Shown: positions 16,579-26,081 of the stretch, one piece after another | Position numbering within the stretch: position 1 is the first letter of the stretch | Layout: the number at the start of each line of letters is the position of its first letter | Assembly (NCBI RefSeq): GCF_016755875.1 | Contig: NZ_BNED01000005.1 | Span: forward strand, 1,612,001 to 1,676,000 | Length of the DNA: 64,000 nt | Reading direction: 5' to 3' | DNA from: Streptomyces spororaveus | GTDB lineage: Bacteria > Actinomycetota > Actinomycetes > Streptomycetales > Streptomycetaceae | Notes under the pieces: model-generated | What the model was told of the DNA's origin: nothing | Seen by the model: the letters and a program-made list of their open reading frames with translations, nothing else | The model's database searches: none | Made by a program: the position numbers and the translations under genes

Positions 16579-17340
16579 ATGGACGCAGCCCACGACGCCA
16601 CCCTCCTGCACACGGTCACCGACGGGGTGGCCACCGTCGTCATCTCCCACCCCGCCCGGCGCAACGCGATGACCGCCGCCATGTGGCGGGCCCTGCCGGA
16701 GCTGCTGGGCGGCCTCGCGGACGACCGGACGGTCCGGGTCCTCGTCCTGACCGGAGCCGGAGCGACCTTCTGCGCGGGCGCCGACATCTCCTCGCTGACC
16801 GGGGACGCCGCCGACGACGACCCCCGGGCCCTGGCCGTGGCGGCCGAGGAGGCCCTGGCGGCCTTCCCCAAGCCCACCCTCGCGGCGGTCCGCGGCTTCT
16901 GCGTGGGCGGCGGCAGCCAGCTGGCGGCAGCCTGCGACCTGCGCTTCGCCGAGGAGGGGGCCTCCTTCGGGGTGACCCCGGCCAAGCTGGGCATCGTCTA
17001 CCCGGCGTCCTCCACCCGCAGGCTCGCGTCCCTGGTCGGCCCGGGCTGGGCCAAGTACCTCCTCTACTCCGCGGAGCTGGTCGGCGCGGAGACGGCGCTG
17101 CGTGCCGGGTTCCTGAACGAACTGCTCCCGGCGGGCCAACTGGACAAGCGGGTGGCCGAGTTCACCCGGATCCTGGCCTCGCGCTCGCAGCTGACGCAGG
17201 CGGCGGCCAAGGAGTTCGCGGACGGCCGGACCGACCGGGACGCCTACTGGGAGGAGCAGGCCGCCGGGAGCGAGGACACCGCGGAAGGCGTCACCGCCTT
17301 CCTGGAACGCCGCGCTCCGCGCTTCACCTGGACCCCGTGA
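16579..17340 (+). CDS. Enoyl-CoA hydratase/isomerase family protein
   Basis: A 253-aa crotonase-fold protein. The first oxyanion-hole segment is FCAGADISSLTG (about 63-74) and the second is GFCVGGGSQLAAACDLRFA (about 108-126). These bind the acyl-CoA thioester in hydratases and isomerases. The Glu positions used by classical hydratases are not both obvious, so isomerase or other crotonase activity is possible. The start could also be an ATG at 16552, nine codons upstream, which is nearer to an AGG; the choice is uncertain. It is transcribed alone. Confidence 0.88.
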   Translation: MDAAHDATLLHTVTDGVATVVISHPARRNAMTAAMWRALPELLGGLADDRTVRVLVLTGAGATFCAGADISSLTGDAADDDPRALAVAAEEALAAFPKPTLAAVRGFCVGGGSQLAAACDLRFAEEGASFGVTPAKLGIVYPASSTRRLASLVGPGWAKYLLYSAELVGAETALRAGFLNELLPAGQLDKRVAEFTRILASRSQLTQAAAKEFADGRTDRDAYWEEQAAGSEDTAEGVTAFLERRAPRFTWTP

Positions 17341-17356
17341 CGGCCGGGCCCGCTCC

Positions 17357-17986
17357 TCAGCCGGGCATGTTGTTCGCCCGCATCATCGCGACGAGGGCGG
17401 CCGGGGCCTTCTCGGGCGAGCCGGCGTCGTAGGGCGGCTGGGGGTCGTACTCGGTCATCAGCTGCACGGCCCGGGCGAAGTCGTCGCCCGCGATCCGGCC
17501 GAGCAGGGTCAGCCCCATGTCGATCCCGGAGGAGACCCCCGCGGCGGTGACGTACTTCCCGTCGAAGACCACCCGCTCGCCGGTGGGCTCGGCCCCGAGC
17601 TTCGGCAGCTGGTCCAGGTAGAGCCAGTGGCTGGTGGCCCGCCGGCCCTCCAGCAGCCCGGCGGCGCCCAGCAGCAGGGACCCGGTGCACACCGAGGTGG
17701 TCCAGGTGGTGGTGGCGTCGACCGTGCGCAGCCAGTCCATGACCACGGGATTGGCCATCTCCCGGTCGGGATGCGGGCCGCCCGGCACGACCACGATGTC
17801 GGGCCGGGTGACCTCGTCGAGCCCCTTGTCGGCAACGAGCGCGAGTGCCCCGTTGTCGGTCCGGACGGGCCCGGGCCGCTCGGACACGAAGACGACCTCG
17901 GCGCCGGTCAGCCGGCCGAGGGTGTCGAAGGGGCCGATGGCGTCGAGGGCGGTGAAGTGGTCGTAGAGCAGTACGGCGATCTGCAT
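17357..17986 (-). CDS. DJ-1/PfpI family protein
   Basis: A 209-aa class I glutamine-amidotransferase-like protein. The nucleophile elbow is SVCTGSLLLGAAGLL, with Cys near residue 100, and RRATSHW follows as in isonitrile hydratases and DJ-1/PfpI proteins. It lies 82 bp downstream of the GlxA-type regulator, in the same direction. That regulator has the same DJ-1 fold at its N-terminus, so the pair probably arose by duplication and forms an operon. Substrate unknown. Confidence 0.9.
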   Translation of the reverse strand: MQIAVLLYDHFTALDAIGPFDTLGRLTGAEVVFVSERPGPVRTDNGALALVADKGLDEVTRPDIVVVPGGPHPDREMANPVVMDWLRTVDATTTWTTSVCTGSLLLGAAGLLEGRRATSHWLYLDQLPKLGAEPTGERVVFDGKYVTAAGVSSGIDMGLTLLGRIAGDDFARAVQLMTEYDPQPPYDAGSPEKAPAALVAMMRANNMPG

Positions 17987-18068
17987 GGCTCCTCCGGAGC
18001 GATGGTCGGAACACGACGCCGCTCCCGGGTGGGGCGGCTCTCTCTTCTCCGGGCGCCCGGGCCGGCCC

Positions 18069-19040
18069 TCAGGAGCGCGACCGGCCGAACCGGCGCCGGT
18101 ACTCGGCGGGCGGCTGGCCGAGGGTCCGCACGAAGGCCCGGCGCAGTGCCTCCGGGTTCCCGTATCCGCAGGCCCGGGCGATCTGTGCGATCCCTTCCCC
18201 GCTCTCCTCCAGCAGCCGCCGGGCGTGCTCCACGCGTACCCGTTCGACGTACCGGCCGGGCGTCACCCCGGTCTCGGCCTGGAAGGACCGTGCGAAGTGC
18301 CGCGGCGACATACGGGCACGGGCGGCGAGGTGCTCGACGCCCAGCCTCTCCCCGGGGTGCTCGGTGATCCACTGCTGCACGTCCCGCAGCGGGTCGCGCC
18401 GGGCCGTCTGGGCGGCCAGTTGTGCACTGAACTGCGCCTGGTTGCCGGGCCTGCGCAGGAACACCACCAGGTGCCGGGCGATCGTCAGGGCGACGTCCCG
18501 CCCGTGGTCCTCCTCCACCAGCGCCAGGGCGAGGTCGATCCCCGCCGTGACCCCGGCCGAGGTGGCCACCGGTCCGTCCCGTACGTAGATCGGGTCCGGC
18601 TCGACGGCGACGGCCGGGTAGTCCCGCGCCATCTGCTCGCAGACGTACCAGTGCGTCGTCGCCCGCCGCCCGTCCAGGAGGCCCGCCTCGGCCAGCAGCA
18701 GTCCTCCCGTGCACACGGAGACCAGCCGTTCCGCACCGTCCCCGTGGGTACGGAGCCAGTCCGTGAGCCTGGGCTCGAAGTCCCCCGTGAACCGTCCCCC
18801 GGGTACCAGCACCGTCGTCCCGGGCCCCGGCCGGGCGGACTCCAGCCGCCCGTCCGGCACCAGGGTCAGCCCGCTGCCGGTCCGCACGGGCGCTCCGCCG
18901 GGAGAAACCGTGCGGATCTCGTACCCGGCCCGCGCGGGAAAGCGGTCGAGCGCGGCGAACACCTCCACCGGCCCGGTCACGTCCAGGCTCTGGACCCCGT
19001 CGTAGAGGAGGACCAGGACGCTGCGCGGCGATGACGACAT
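18069..19040 (-). CDS. GlxA-type transcriptional regulator (DJ-1 domain + AraC HTH)
   Basis: A 323-aa regulator. Residues ~1-190 form a DJ-1/PfpI-like sensor with the elbow SVCTGGLLLAEAGLL. Residues ~215-320 form two AraC helix-turn-helix motifs (RMSPRHFARSFQAETGVTP, then IAQIARACGYGNPEALRRAF). In family members the amidase-like domain binds a small effector. It is upstream of the DJ-1 gene it probably controls, and divergent from the ABC-F gene at 19142 with only 101 bp between, so it may affect that promoter as well. Confidence 0.92.
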   Translation of the reverse strand: MSSSPRSVLVLLYDGVQSLDVTGPVEVFAALDRFPARAGYEIRTVSPGGAPVRTGSGLTLVPDGRLESARPGPGTTVLVPGGRFTGDFEPRLTDWLRTHGDGAERLVSVCTGGLLLAEAGLLDGRRATTHWYVCEQMARDYPAVAVEPDPIYVRDGPVATSAGVTAGIDLALALVEEDHGRDVALTIARHLVVFLRRPGNQAQFSAQLAAQTARRDPLRDVQQWITEHPGERLGVEHLAARARMSPRHFARSFQAETGVTPGRYVERVRVEHARRLLEESGEGIAQIARACGYGNPEALRRAFVRTLGQPPAEYRRRFGRSRS

Positions 19041-19141
19041 GGCTTCATGGTGTTCCGCTCCCGCGATGGCCGCAATGACGTGCTTCCCACCTATCCGGCC
19101 ATGCCGGGTCCCTGTCCGCGCGCGGATAGGATCGGCACATC

Positions 19142-20779
19142 ATGACTGCAACCCTCGTCGCCAAGAAGCTCACCGCCGCGCACGGTGAGCGCACGCTCTT
19201 CGCCGATCTCGACCTCGTCGTCGCCCCCGGTGACGTCATCGGCCTCGTCGGCGTGAACGGCGCCGGGAAGTCCACCCTGCTGCGGCTGCTCGCCGGGCTG
19301 GACACCCCCGAGACCGGGGAGCTGCGGCTCTCCCCGCCCGGCGCCGCCGTCGGCCACCTCCCGCAGGAGCCGGAGCGCCGGCCCGAGGAGTCGGTCCGGG
19401 AGTTCCTGGCCCGCCGTACGGGCGTGGCTGCCGCTCAGGCCGAGCTCGACGCGGCGACGCAGGGCCTGGTGGACGGAACGCCGGGCGCGGACGACGCGTA
19501 CGCGACCGCGCTGGACCTGTGGCTGAACCTCGGCGGCGCCGACCTCGACGAGCGGGCGCAGGAGGTCGCCGACGAGCTCGGCCTCGCCGTCGGCCTCGAC
19601 CTGCCCATGACGGCGCTCTCCGGCGGCCAGGCGGCCCGTGCGGGTCTCGCCTCACTGCTCCTGTCCCGCTACGACGTCTTCCTGCTCGACGAACCCACCA
19701 ACGACCTGGACCTGGACGGCCTGGAGCGGCTGGAGCGGTTCGTCAAGGGGCTGCGGGCCGGCACGGTCGTGATCAGCCACGACCGCGAGTTCCTGACCCG
19801 GACGGTCACCAAGGTCCTCGAACTCGACCTCGCCCAGCAGCAGATCAATCTGTACGGCGGCGGGTACGACTCCTACCTGGAGGAGCGCGAGCGCGCCCGC
19901 GACCACGCCCGCGAGGAGTTCGAGGAGTACGCGGGCAAGAAGTCCGCCCTCGAGGGCCGGGCCCAGATGCAGCGCAACTGGATGGACAAGGGCGTGCGCA
20001 ACGCCCGCCGCAAGGCTTCCGACAACGACAAGATCGGTAAGAACCTGCGCGGCGAGTCGAGCGAGAAGCAGGCCGCCAAGGCCCGCCAGACGGCGCGGGC
20101 GATCGAGCGGCTGGAGGTCGTCGAGGAGCCCCGCAAGGAGTGGGAGCTGCGCATGGAGATCGCGGCGGCCCCGCGCTCCGGCGCGGTGGTGGCCACCCTG
20201 CGCGAGGCGGCCGTCCGGCGCGGGGACTTCTCCTTCGGCCCGGCCAGTCTGCAGATCGACTGGGCGGACCGGGTGGCGATCACCGGGGCCAACGGCGCCG
20301 GGAAGTCCACCCTCCTGGCCGTCCTGCTGGGCCGGCTCACCCCGGACACCGGCTCCGCCACCCTCGGCTCCGGCGTCCTGGTCGGCGAGGTGGACCAGGC
20401 GCGCGGCCTGTTCCTCGGCGACGAACCGCTGCTGGAGGCCTTCTGCGCGGCGGTCCCCGACACCGAGCCGGCCGAAGTCCGCACCCTGCTGGCGAAGTTC
20501 GGCCTCAAGGCGGCCCACGTCCTGCGCCCGGCGGCCACGCTCTCCCCGGGCGAGCGCACCCGTGCGGCGCTGGCCCTGCTCCAGGGCCGCGGGGTGAACC
20601 TGCTGGTCCTGGACGAGCCGACCAACCACCTCGACCTCCCGGCGATCGAGCAGCTGGAGTCCGCCCTCGACGCGTACGAGGGCACCCTCCTGCTGGTCAC
20701 GCACGACCGCCGGATGCTGGACGCGGTGCACGTGACCCGTCGCCTGGAGGTCGCGGACGGCAAGGTCACCGAGCTCTAG
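19142..20779 (+). CDS. ABC-F family ATPase (first copy)
   Basis: A 545-aa soluble protein with two ABC domains and no membrane segment. Domain 1 has Walker A GVNGAGKST (about 39), signature LSGGQAAR and Walker B FLLDEPTNDLD. Domain 2 has GANGAGKST, signature LSPGERTRA (Pro replacing the second Gly) and LVLDEPTNHLD. The linker (about 240-330) is Arg/Lys-rich, with RAQMQRNWMDKGVRNARRKAS. ABC-F proteins act on ribosomes, as translation factors or for antibiotic protection; which applies is not resolvable here. Start ATG, divergent from the GlxA regulator. Confidence 0.9.
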   Translation: MTATLVAKKLTAAHGERTLFADLDLVVAPGDVIGLVGVNGAGKSTLLRLLAGLDTPETGELRLSPPGAAVGHLPQEPERRPEESVREFLARRTGVAAAQAELDAATQGLVDGTPGADDAYATALDLWLNLGGADLDERAQEVADELGLAVGLDLPMTALSGGQAARAGLASLLLSRYDVFLLDEPTNDLDLDGLERLERFVKGLRAGTVVISHDREFLTRTVTKVLELDLAQQQINLYGGGYDSYLEERERARDHAREEFEEYAGKKSALEGRAQMQRNWMDKGVRNARRKASDNDKIGKNLRGESSEKQAAKARQTARAIERLEVVEEPRKEWELRMEIAAAPRSGAVVATLREAAVRRGDFSFGPASLQIDWADRVAITGANGAGKSTLLAVLLGRLTPDTGSATLGSGVLVGEVDQARGLFLGDEPLLEAFCAAVPDTEPAEVRTLLAKFGLKAAHVLRPAATLSPGERTRAALALLQGRGVNLLVLDEPTNHLDLPAIEQLESALDAYEGTLLLVTHDRRMLDAVHVTRRLEVADGKVTEL

Positions 20780-20810
20780 GCCGTGTCCGTGGCCCGGGCG
20801 CGGAACCCGT

Positions 20811-21602
20811 TCAGGCCGCCCGGTCCGCCGGGGCCCGGCGCTTGCGGGCCATCCGGGCGGCGACGAACGTCCGCGGGAGGTGGCGGGCGGCCAGCGCGTA
20901 GGCGCGGTAGCGGCGGCCGGTGATGCTGACCGGGCGGCGCAGGGCGAGGTCCTTCAGGGCCTGCGCGACCACGGCCTCCGGCTCCAGCCAGACCGCGTCG
21001 CGCAGCGCGCTGACGTCCATCCCCGCGCGCTCCTGGAACTCGGTGCGGGTGAAGCCGGGGACCACGGCCAGTACCCGGACCCCGTAGGGCGCCATGTCCA
21101 CCCGGAGCGACTCGCTGAACGCGGTGATCCAGGCTTTGGCGGCCCCGTAGGTCCCGGTCGGCAGGAGTCCCGCCACCGAGGAGACGTTGAGGACCGCGCC
21201 GCGGCGGCGTGCGCGCAGGCCCGGCAGCAGGGCGTGGGTGAGCCGGAGCGGGACCTTGACCAGCAGGTCGAGCATCCGCTCCTCGTCCTCGACCGGGCTG
21301 TACGGGAAGGGCGCGGGCAGTCCGAAGCCCGCGTTGTTGACCAGGATGTCCACGGGGCGGGCCGGGGAGGCGAGCCGTTCGGCGACGGCCGCGCAGTCCG
21401 CCGGGTCCAGCAGGTCGGCGGGCAGCACCTCGGACGCGGTGCCGTACTCCCGGGCCAGTCCGGCGGCGACGGCGTCGAGCCGGTCCTTGTCGCGGGCGAC
21501 GAGGACCAGGTCGCAGCCCTTGGCGGCGAAGCCCCGGGCGAAGGCCGCGCCCAGTCCGGCGCTGGCCCCGGTGATCAGTACGGTGGTCGTTGCGGTCGTC
21601 AA
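20811..21602 (-). CDS. Short-chain dehydrogenase/reductase
   Basis: A 263-aa classical SDR. The cofactor loop is LITGASAGLGAAFARG, then NNAGFG (about 88), the active-site Ser in LNVSSVAG and YGAAKAW with the catalytic Tyr-x-x-x-Lys. It starts with TTG seven bases after the stop of the upstream membrane gene, whose last codons carry AGGAAG as ribosome site, so it is translationally linked. It is the third gene of the ImmA/IrrE-DUF6545-SDR run. The C-terminus is basic (RKRRAP). Substrate unknown. Confidence 0.9.
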   Translation of the reverse strand: MTTATTTVLITGASAGLGAAFARGFAAKGCDLVLVARDKDRLDAVAAGLAREYGTASEVLPADLLDPADCAAVAERLASPARPVDILVNNAGFGLPAPFPYSPVEDEERMLDLLVKVPLRLTHALLPGLRARRRGAVLNVSSVAGLLPTGTYGAAKAWITAFSESLRVDMAPYGVRVLAVVPGFTRTEFQERAGMDVSALRDAVWLEPEAVVAQALKDLALRRPVSITGRRYRAYALAARHLPRTFVAARMARKRRAPADRAA

Positions 21603-21609
21603 GACTGCT

Positions 21610-22785
21610 TCACTTCCTTGTGGTGGCGGGGGCGGCGTACGCCTGGGCGACGTCGACGAGGAACCGGGCTTCGTCCGCCAGGTCCCCGCCCTCCTGCGAG
21701 GTGTGGATCGCGGCGGGCAGTTCCAGCGCGGCCGCCTCGCCCGGCTGCCCGGGCGCTCCGTCGAGCTTGGCCTGCCGGGCCTCCTTCAGTACGCGGGCCA
21801 GCGCGGCGGCGGTGGCCCGCTGCTCGGGGACCCCGTGCCCGGTGACCTGGCCGCGGGCGTGCTCCAGCGCGCCGGGGGTGACGTATTCGCCCAGGATCAG
21901 GATCGCGTCGCGCGTCTCGATGACCTTGCGGTACACGAGCAGGTTGCGCGGGACCGGCGGCCACACCAGCTCCATCACCCGCCAGGCGCGCGGCTTGTTG
22001 AGGGCCACGTGCGGCACCGCTTCGACCAGGTCGCGCCACAGCGGCCACAGCCGCCAGGCGGTGGCGGTGTCGGCGCAGGTGCGGCGGAGGGTGAACAGCG
22101 TGGGCACGAGGATCGCGGCGGCGCGCAGCACACCGTGCAGGTTCATCAGCAGCGGAAGTGCGGGCATCGCCCAGGTGCTGCCGAACAGGGCCTTCAGCAG
22201 GTATGCCAGCCAGAACAGGCCGGCGAGCGCGGTGCCGAGGCCGAACAGCCGCAGCCCGGCGGCCAGACCACGGCTCTCGGTACGGCGGCTGTAGCGCGAG
22301 CACAGGGCCACGCAGACGATGTTGGCGGTCACGTGCGCGGAGATCAGCACGAGCCAGTACGCGAGGGAGGGCACCGGGTCGCCGACCGGCGGCATGGTGT
22401 GCGTGCCGTGGGCGGGTGCGGCCACGTCCAGGGCGATGAGGGTGGCGAGCCAGGCCACGGTGGCGACGCAGGCGGTGAGTTGGAGCTTGCGGCCGCGGGT
22501 GGTGGCGGCCACGAAGTAGAGGACGGCGCCGGCCGACAGCACCCCGATGAGGTTGCGGACGAGGCCGATCGTGTGGGCATAGCCCGGGCCGCGGGTCATC
22601 GCGTACGAGACGACGTCCGGGAGGTTGAGGGTCATCGCGGCGGCGGCGGTGGCGACGGCCAGCCACAGGCCGCGCTGCTGGGGGGAGCGCAGGGCTCCGG
22701 GGGCGCGGAGCAGGACGGCGAGCCACAGGCACACCACGCTGGGGACGGCCAGCCCGTTGCCGAAGGCGGTCAGGTCAGCTGCCAT
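21610..22785 (-). CDS. MAB_1171c/DUF6545-type multispan membrane protein
   Basis: A 391-aa protein with about seven membrane segments in residues 1-225 and a ~165-residue soluble C-terminus. The boundary sequence WRLWPLWRDLVEAVPHVAL and the later ETRDAILILGEYV are typical of actinobacterial MAB_1171c-like proteins (family from memory). Its ATG overlaps the ImmA/IrrE peptidase gene by 11 nt. Such membrane proteins frequently travel with ImmA/IrrE peptidases, and usually with an XRE regulator, which is missing here. Function is unknown; a sensor or transporter role is possible. Confidence 0.85.
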   Translation of the reverse strand: MAADLTAFGNGLAVPSVVCLWLAVLLRAPGALRSPQQRGLWLAVATAAAAMTLNLPDVVSYAMTRGPGYAHTIGLVRNLIGVLSAGAVLYFVAATTRGRKLQLTACVATVAWLATLIALDVAAPAHGTHTMPPVGDPVPSLAYWLVLISAHVTANIVCVALCSRYSRRTESRGLAAGLRLFGLGTALAGLFWLAYLLKALFGSTWAMPALPLLMNLHGVLRAAAILVPTLFTLRRTCADTATAWRLWPLWRDLVEAVPHVALNKPRAWRVMELVWPPVPRNLLVYRKVIETRDAILILGEYVTPGALEHARGQVTGHGVPEQRATAAALARVLKEARQAKLDGAPGQPGEAAALELPAAIHTSQEGGDLADEARFLVDVAQAYAAPATTRK

Positions 22786-23275
22786 CGTTGCCCCGCTCGT
22801 ACCCCATGGCGGACTCCAGCCGGGCCAGGGTGCCGCGCGCGCCGGTGGCCGGCCGCGGGCCCGCGTTCGCCGTGCGGATGCGGATCATGCTGGCGAGCAT
22901 CTCCGCCTCCTGCTCCTGCCGGGTGGTGTAGTTGGTGCGCCCGAGGACCACGGGGGCGTTCCCGTCGGTCTCCTCCCCCTCCAGGGAGTGGTGGCCGAAG
23001 AGGATGTGGCCGAGCTCGTGGAGGACGATGTGCTCCCGGTGCAGCGGGGTGGTCTGCGCCTCGTAGAAGACGTAGTCGACGCTGGCCGTGCCCACCCACA
23101 GTCCGCAGACCCCGGACTCCGCCGCCTCCTTGGGGAGCGGGTGGAGGCTGATGGGGCGGCCGCGCCGCTCGGCTATCCGCCGGCACAGGTCGTCGAGGGA
23201 GAAGGGGTGGGTCAGATCCAGATGGCCGAGAATCTGCTCGCACCTTTTGCGAATGCTGAGTTGCCGGTGGGGCAT
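22775..23275 (-). CDS. ImmA/IrrE family metallo-endopeptidase
   Basis: A 166-aa predicted zinc peptidase. The HELGHILFGHH motif lies at about residue 83, with the third ligand region near EQEAEMLASM. ImmA/IrrE enzymes cleave a cognate XRE-type repressor to derepress target genes. The ATG at 23275 has AGAGGG upstream and is preferred to in-frame starts further left. It begins an operon with the DUF6545 membrane protein and SDR. No repressor gene lies beside it, so its substrate must be encoded elsewhere or differ. Confidence 0.9.
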   Translation of the reverse strand: MPHRQLSIRKRCEQILGHLDLTHPFSLDDLCRRIAERRGRPISLHPLPKEAAESGVCGLWVGTASVDYVFYEAQTTPLHREHIVLHELGHILFGHHSLEGEETDGNAPVVLGRTNYTTRQEQEAEMLASMIRIRTANAGPRPATGARGTLARLESAMGYERGNDGS

Positions 23276-23429
23276 GTGATCCCTCTTCGGACCCTTTCCG
23301 GGGCAACGGCGGTAGGCGTGTGGGGGCATGGGCATGTAGTCCTGTGCCTTCGAGGCGGCCTCGGGGAATGCGGTCCTGAGGGGAGAACGCGGAAGCCCGT
23401 CCGCCGAGTGACGAACGGGCGTTCCACCA

Positions 23430-23459
23430 TGCCTACAGATCTTGTACGGGAGTTGGCAA
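23430..23459 (-). promoter_or_regulatory. Candidate promoter of the ImmA/IrrE operon
   Basis: On the minus strand TTGCCA (23459-23454) is followed after 18 bp by TAGGCA (23435-23430), close to the Streptomyces housekeeping -35/-10 pattern. It lies about 155 bp upstream of the peptidase start. Prediction from spacing only. Confidence 0.35.
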
Positions 23460-23546
23460 GGCAAGTCCCCAGGTGGGGAAGCTATTCGGCCACTCCGTAC
23501 GAGGAGCGACACGCCTGGGGTGGCTGCAAGACACCCTTGACGGCTC

Positions 23547-25997
23547 CTACCTCTTGCGGCGCTCCTCGGGGGAGGTGAGGCCCGCACGGCGCAGGGCGTC
23601 GGCCATCGCGCTGTTGGCGGGGGCGGGGGCGCCGCCACCCTGCCGGCGGCCCTGGCCGCCCTGGCCCCGCTCGCCCTGTCCCTGGCCCTGTCCCTGGCCC
23701 TGGTTCCGGCCGCCCTCGCGGGCACCGGACCCGCCGCGCTGCTGCGGCGGACGGCCACCGCCGCCACCGCCGCCCCGCCGGTCCTCGCGCTGGCGCGGGG
23801 CGCCCGCGCCGCGCTCCGCCCCGGCCTCGTCCTCCAGCCGCAGGGTCAGCGAGATCCGCTTGCGCGGGATGTCCACGTCCATGACCTTCACGCGGACGAT
23901 GTCGCCCGGCTTGACCACGTCCCGGGGGTCCTTGACGAAGTTCTTCGACAGGGCCGAGACGTGGGCGAGGCCGTCCTGGTGGACGCCGATGTCGATGAAG
24001 GCGCCGAAGGCGGCCACGTTGGTGACCACGCCCTCCAGGATCATGCCCGGGGCCAGGTCTCCGATCTTCTCGACGCCCTCCTTGAAGGTGGCGGTCTTGA
24101 AGGCGGGGCGCGGGTCGCGGCCCGGCTTCTCCAGCTCGCGCAGGATGTCCGTGACGGTGGGCAGACCGAAGGCCTCGGTGACGAACTCCTCGGGCCGCAG
24201 CGAGCGCAGCACACCGGAGTTGCCGATCAGGGCCGCCACCTCGCTGCCCGCGGTCTTGGCCATGCCCCGGACCACCGGATAGGCCTCGGGGTGCACGCTG
24301 GAGAAGTCCAGCGGGTCGTCCCCGCCGCGGATCCGCAGGAAGCCCGCGCACTGCTCGTACGCCTTCGGGCCGAGCCGGGCCACGTCCTTGAGCCCCTTGC
24401 GGCTGCGGAAGGGGCCGTTGGCGTCGCGGTGGGCCACGATGTTCTCGGCGAGGCCGCCGCTGATGCCCGACACCCGTGAAAGCAGCGGCGCGGAGGCGGT
24501 GTTGACGTCCACTCCGACGCCGTTCACACAGTCCTCGACGACCGCGTCGAGCGAGCGCGAGAGCTTCACCTCGGACAGGTCGTGCTGGTACTGGCCGACG
24601 CCGATGGACTTCGGGTCGATCTTGACGAGCTCGGCGAGCGGGTCCTGCAGGCGGCGGGCGATGGAGACCGCGCCGCGCAGCGACACGTCCATGTCCGGCA
24701 GTTCCTGCGAGGCGAAGGCGGAGGCCGAGTACACGGAGGCGCCCGCCTCCGAGACCATCACCTTGGTGAGCTTCAGCTCGGGGTGGCGCGTGATGAGGTC
24801 CCCGGCCAGCTTGTCGGTCTCGCGGGAGGCGGTGCCGTTGCCGATGGCGACCAGCTCGACGGCGTGCTCCTTCGCCAGACGCGCGAGCTTGGCGAGGGAC
24901 TCGTCCCACTTGTTGGCGGGCACGTGCGGGTAGATCACGTCCGTGGCGACGACCTTGCCGGTCGCGTCCACGACGGCGACCTTCACGCCGGTACGGAAGC
25001 CCGGGTCCAGGCCGAGCGTCGCCCGGGTGCCGGCGGGCGCGGCGAGCAGCAGGTCGCGCAGGTTCGACGCGAAGACGCGTACGGCCTCGTCCTCGGCGGC
25101 CTGGCGCAGCCGCATCCGCAGGTCGATGCCGAGGTGCACCTGGATCTTCGTACGCCAGGCCCAGCGGACGGTGTCGGCGAGCCATTTGTCGCCGGGGCGG
25201 CCGCGGTCGTTCACCCCGAAGCGACGGGCGATCATGCCCTCGTACGTGGACGGGCCGGGCACCTCGCCCGGCTCCTCCGGTTCCAGGGTGAGGTCGAGGA
25301 CGTCCTCCTTCTCACCGCGCAGCATGGCGAGGACGCGGTGCGAGGGCAGCGCGGTGAACGGCTCGGCGAAGTCGAAGTAGTCGGCGAACTTGGCACCCGC
25401 CTCCTCCTTGCCCTCGCGGACCTTCGCCGCGAGCCGGCCGCGGCCCCACATGCGCTCGCGCAGCTCACCGATGAGGTCGGCGTCCTCGCCGAACCGCTCG
25501 GTGAGGATGGCCCGGGCGCCCTCCAGGGCGGCGGCCGGGTCGGCGACGCCCTTGTCGGCGTCCACGAACGCGGCCGCGGCGGCGGCCGGGTCCACGGACG
25601 GGTCGGCCAGCAGGCCCTCGGCGAGCGGCTCCAGGCCTGCCTCGCGGGCGATCTGCGCCTTGGTGCGCCGCTTGGGCTTGAAGGGCAGGTAGATGTCCTC
25701 CAGCCGTGCCTTGGTGTCGGCCGCGGCGATCCGCGCCGCCAGCTCGTCGGTGAGCTTGCCCTGCTCCCGTACGGAGTCCAGGACGGCCGCACGGCGGTCC
25801 TCCAGCTCCCGCAGATACCGCAGCCGCTCCTCTAGCGTGCGCAGCTGGGCGTCGTCGAGCATCTCGGTCGCTTCCTTGCGGTAGCGCGCGATGAACGGCA
25901 CGGTGGAGCCGCCGTCGAGCAGCTCGACGGCGGCCTTGACCTGCCGCTCCCGTACGCCGAGCTCCTCGGCGATCCTGCCTTCGATGGACGTCGTCAC
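23547..25997 (-). CDS. tex: Tex family S1 RNA-binding protein
   Basis: An 816-aa homologue of Tex, a nucleic-acid-binding protein linked to transcription. It has the Tex N-terminal helical region, the YqgF/RNase H-like domain (TLGLDPGFRTGVKVAVVDA, about 335-353), a helix-hairpin-helix part (ISGGLAENIVAHRDANGPF, about 510) and an S1 domain (about 645-715, EGVVTNVAAFGAFIDIG). The last ~90 residues are a Gly/Gln/Arg tail with GQGQ repeats and a terminal LRRAGLTSPEERRKR. It starts with GTG. The tail is longer than in enterobacterial Tex and suggests added RNA binding. Confidence 0.95.
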   Translation of the reverse strand: MTTSIEGRIAEELGVRERQVKAAVELLDGGSTVPFIARYRKEATEMLDDAQLRTLEERLRYLRELEDRRAAVLDSVREQGKLTDELAARIAAADTKARLEDIYLPFKPKRRTKAQIAREAGLEPLAEGLLADPSVDPAAAAAAFVDADKGVADPAAALEGARAILTERFGEDADLIGELRERMWGRGRLAAKVREGKEEAGAKFADYFDFAEPFTALPSHRVLAMLRGEKEDVLDLTLEPEEPGEVPGPSTYEGMIARRFGVNDRGRPGDKWLADTVRWAWRTKIQVHLGIDLRMRLRQAAEDEAVRVFASNLRDLLLAAPAGTRATLGLDPGFRTGVKVAVVDATGKVVATDVIYPHVPANKWDESLAKLARLAKEHAVELVAIGNGTASRETDKLAGDLITRHPELKLTKVMVSEAGASVYSASAFASQELPDMDVSLRGAVSIARRLQDPLAELVKIDPKSIGVGQYQHDLSEVKLSRSLDAVVEDCVNGVGVDVNTASAPLLSRVSGISGGLAENIVAHRDANGPFRSRKGLKDVARLGPKAYEQCAGFLRIRGGDDPLDFSSVHPEAYPVVRGMAKTAGSEVAALIGNSGVLRSLRPEEFVTEAFGLPTVTDILRELEKPGRDPRPAFKTATFKEGVEKIGDLAPGMILEGVVTNVAAFGAFIDIGVHQDGLAHVSALSKNFVKDPRDVVKPGDIVRVKVMDVDIPRKRISLTLRLEDEAGAERGAGAPRQREDRRGGGGGGGRPPQQRGGSGAREGGRNQGQGQGQGQGERGQGGQGRRQGGGAPAPANSAMADALRRAGLTSPEERRKR

Positions 25998-26081
25998 GAT
26001 CGGGTCCCGCCTGCCTTCGTTTGCACTGGAAGGCTGCCAATTGTGGCAGGTGGTCGTGACGGACCGCGGGAGCCCTGCCCG

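Noticed and set aside
16549..16579. Upstream ATG for the enoyl-CoA hydratase gene at 16552
   Set aside because: Possible but not preferred: the added nine residues have no family counterpart. Kept only as an alternative.
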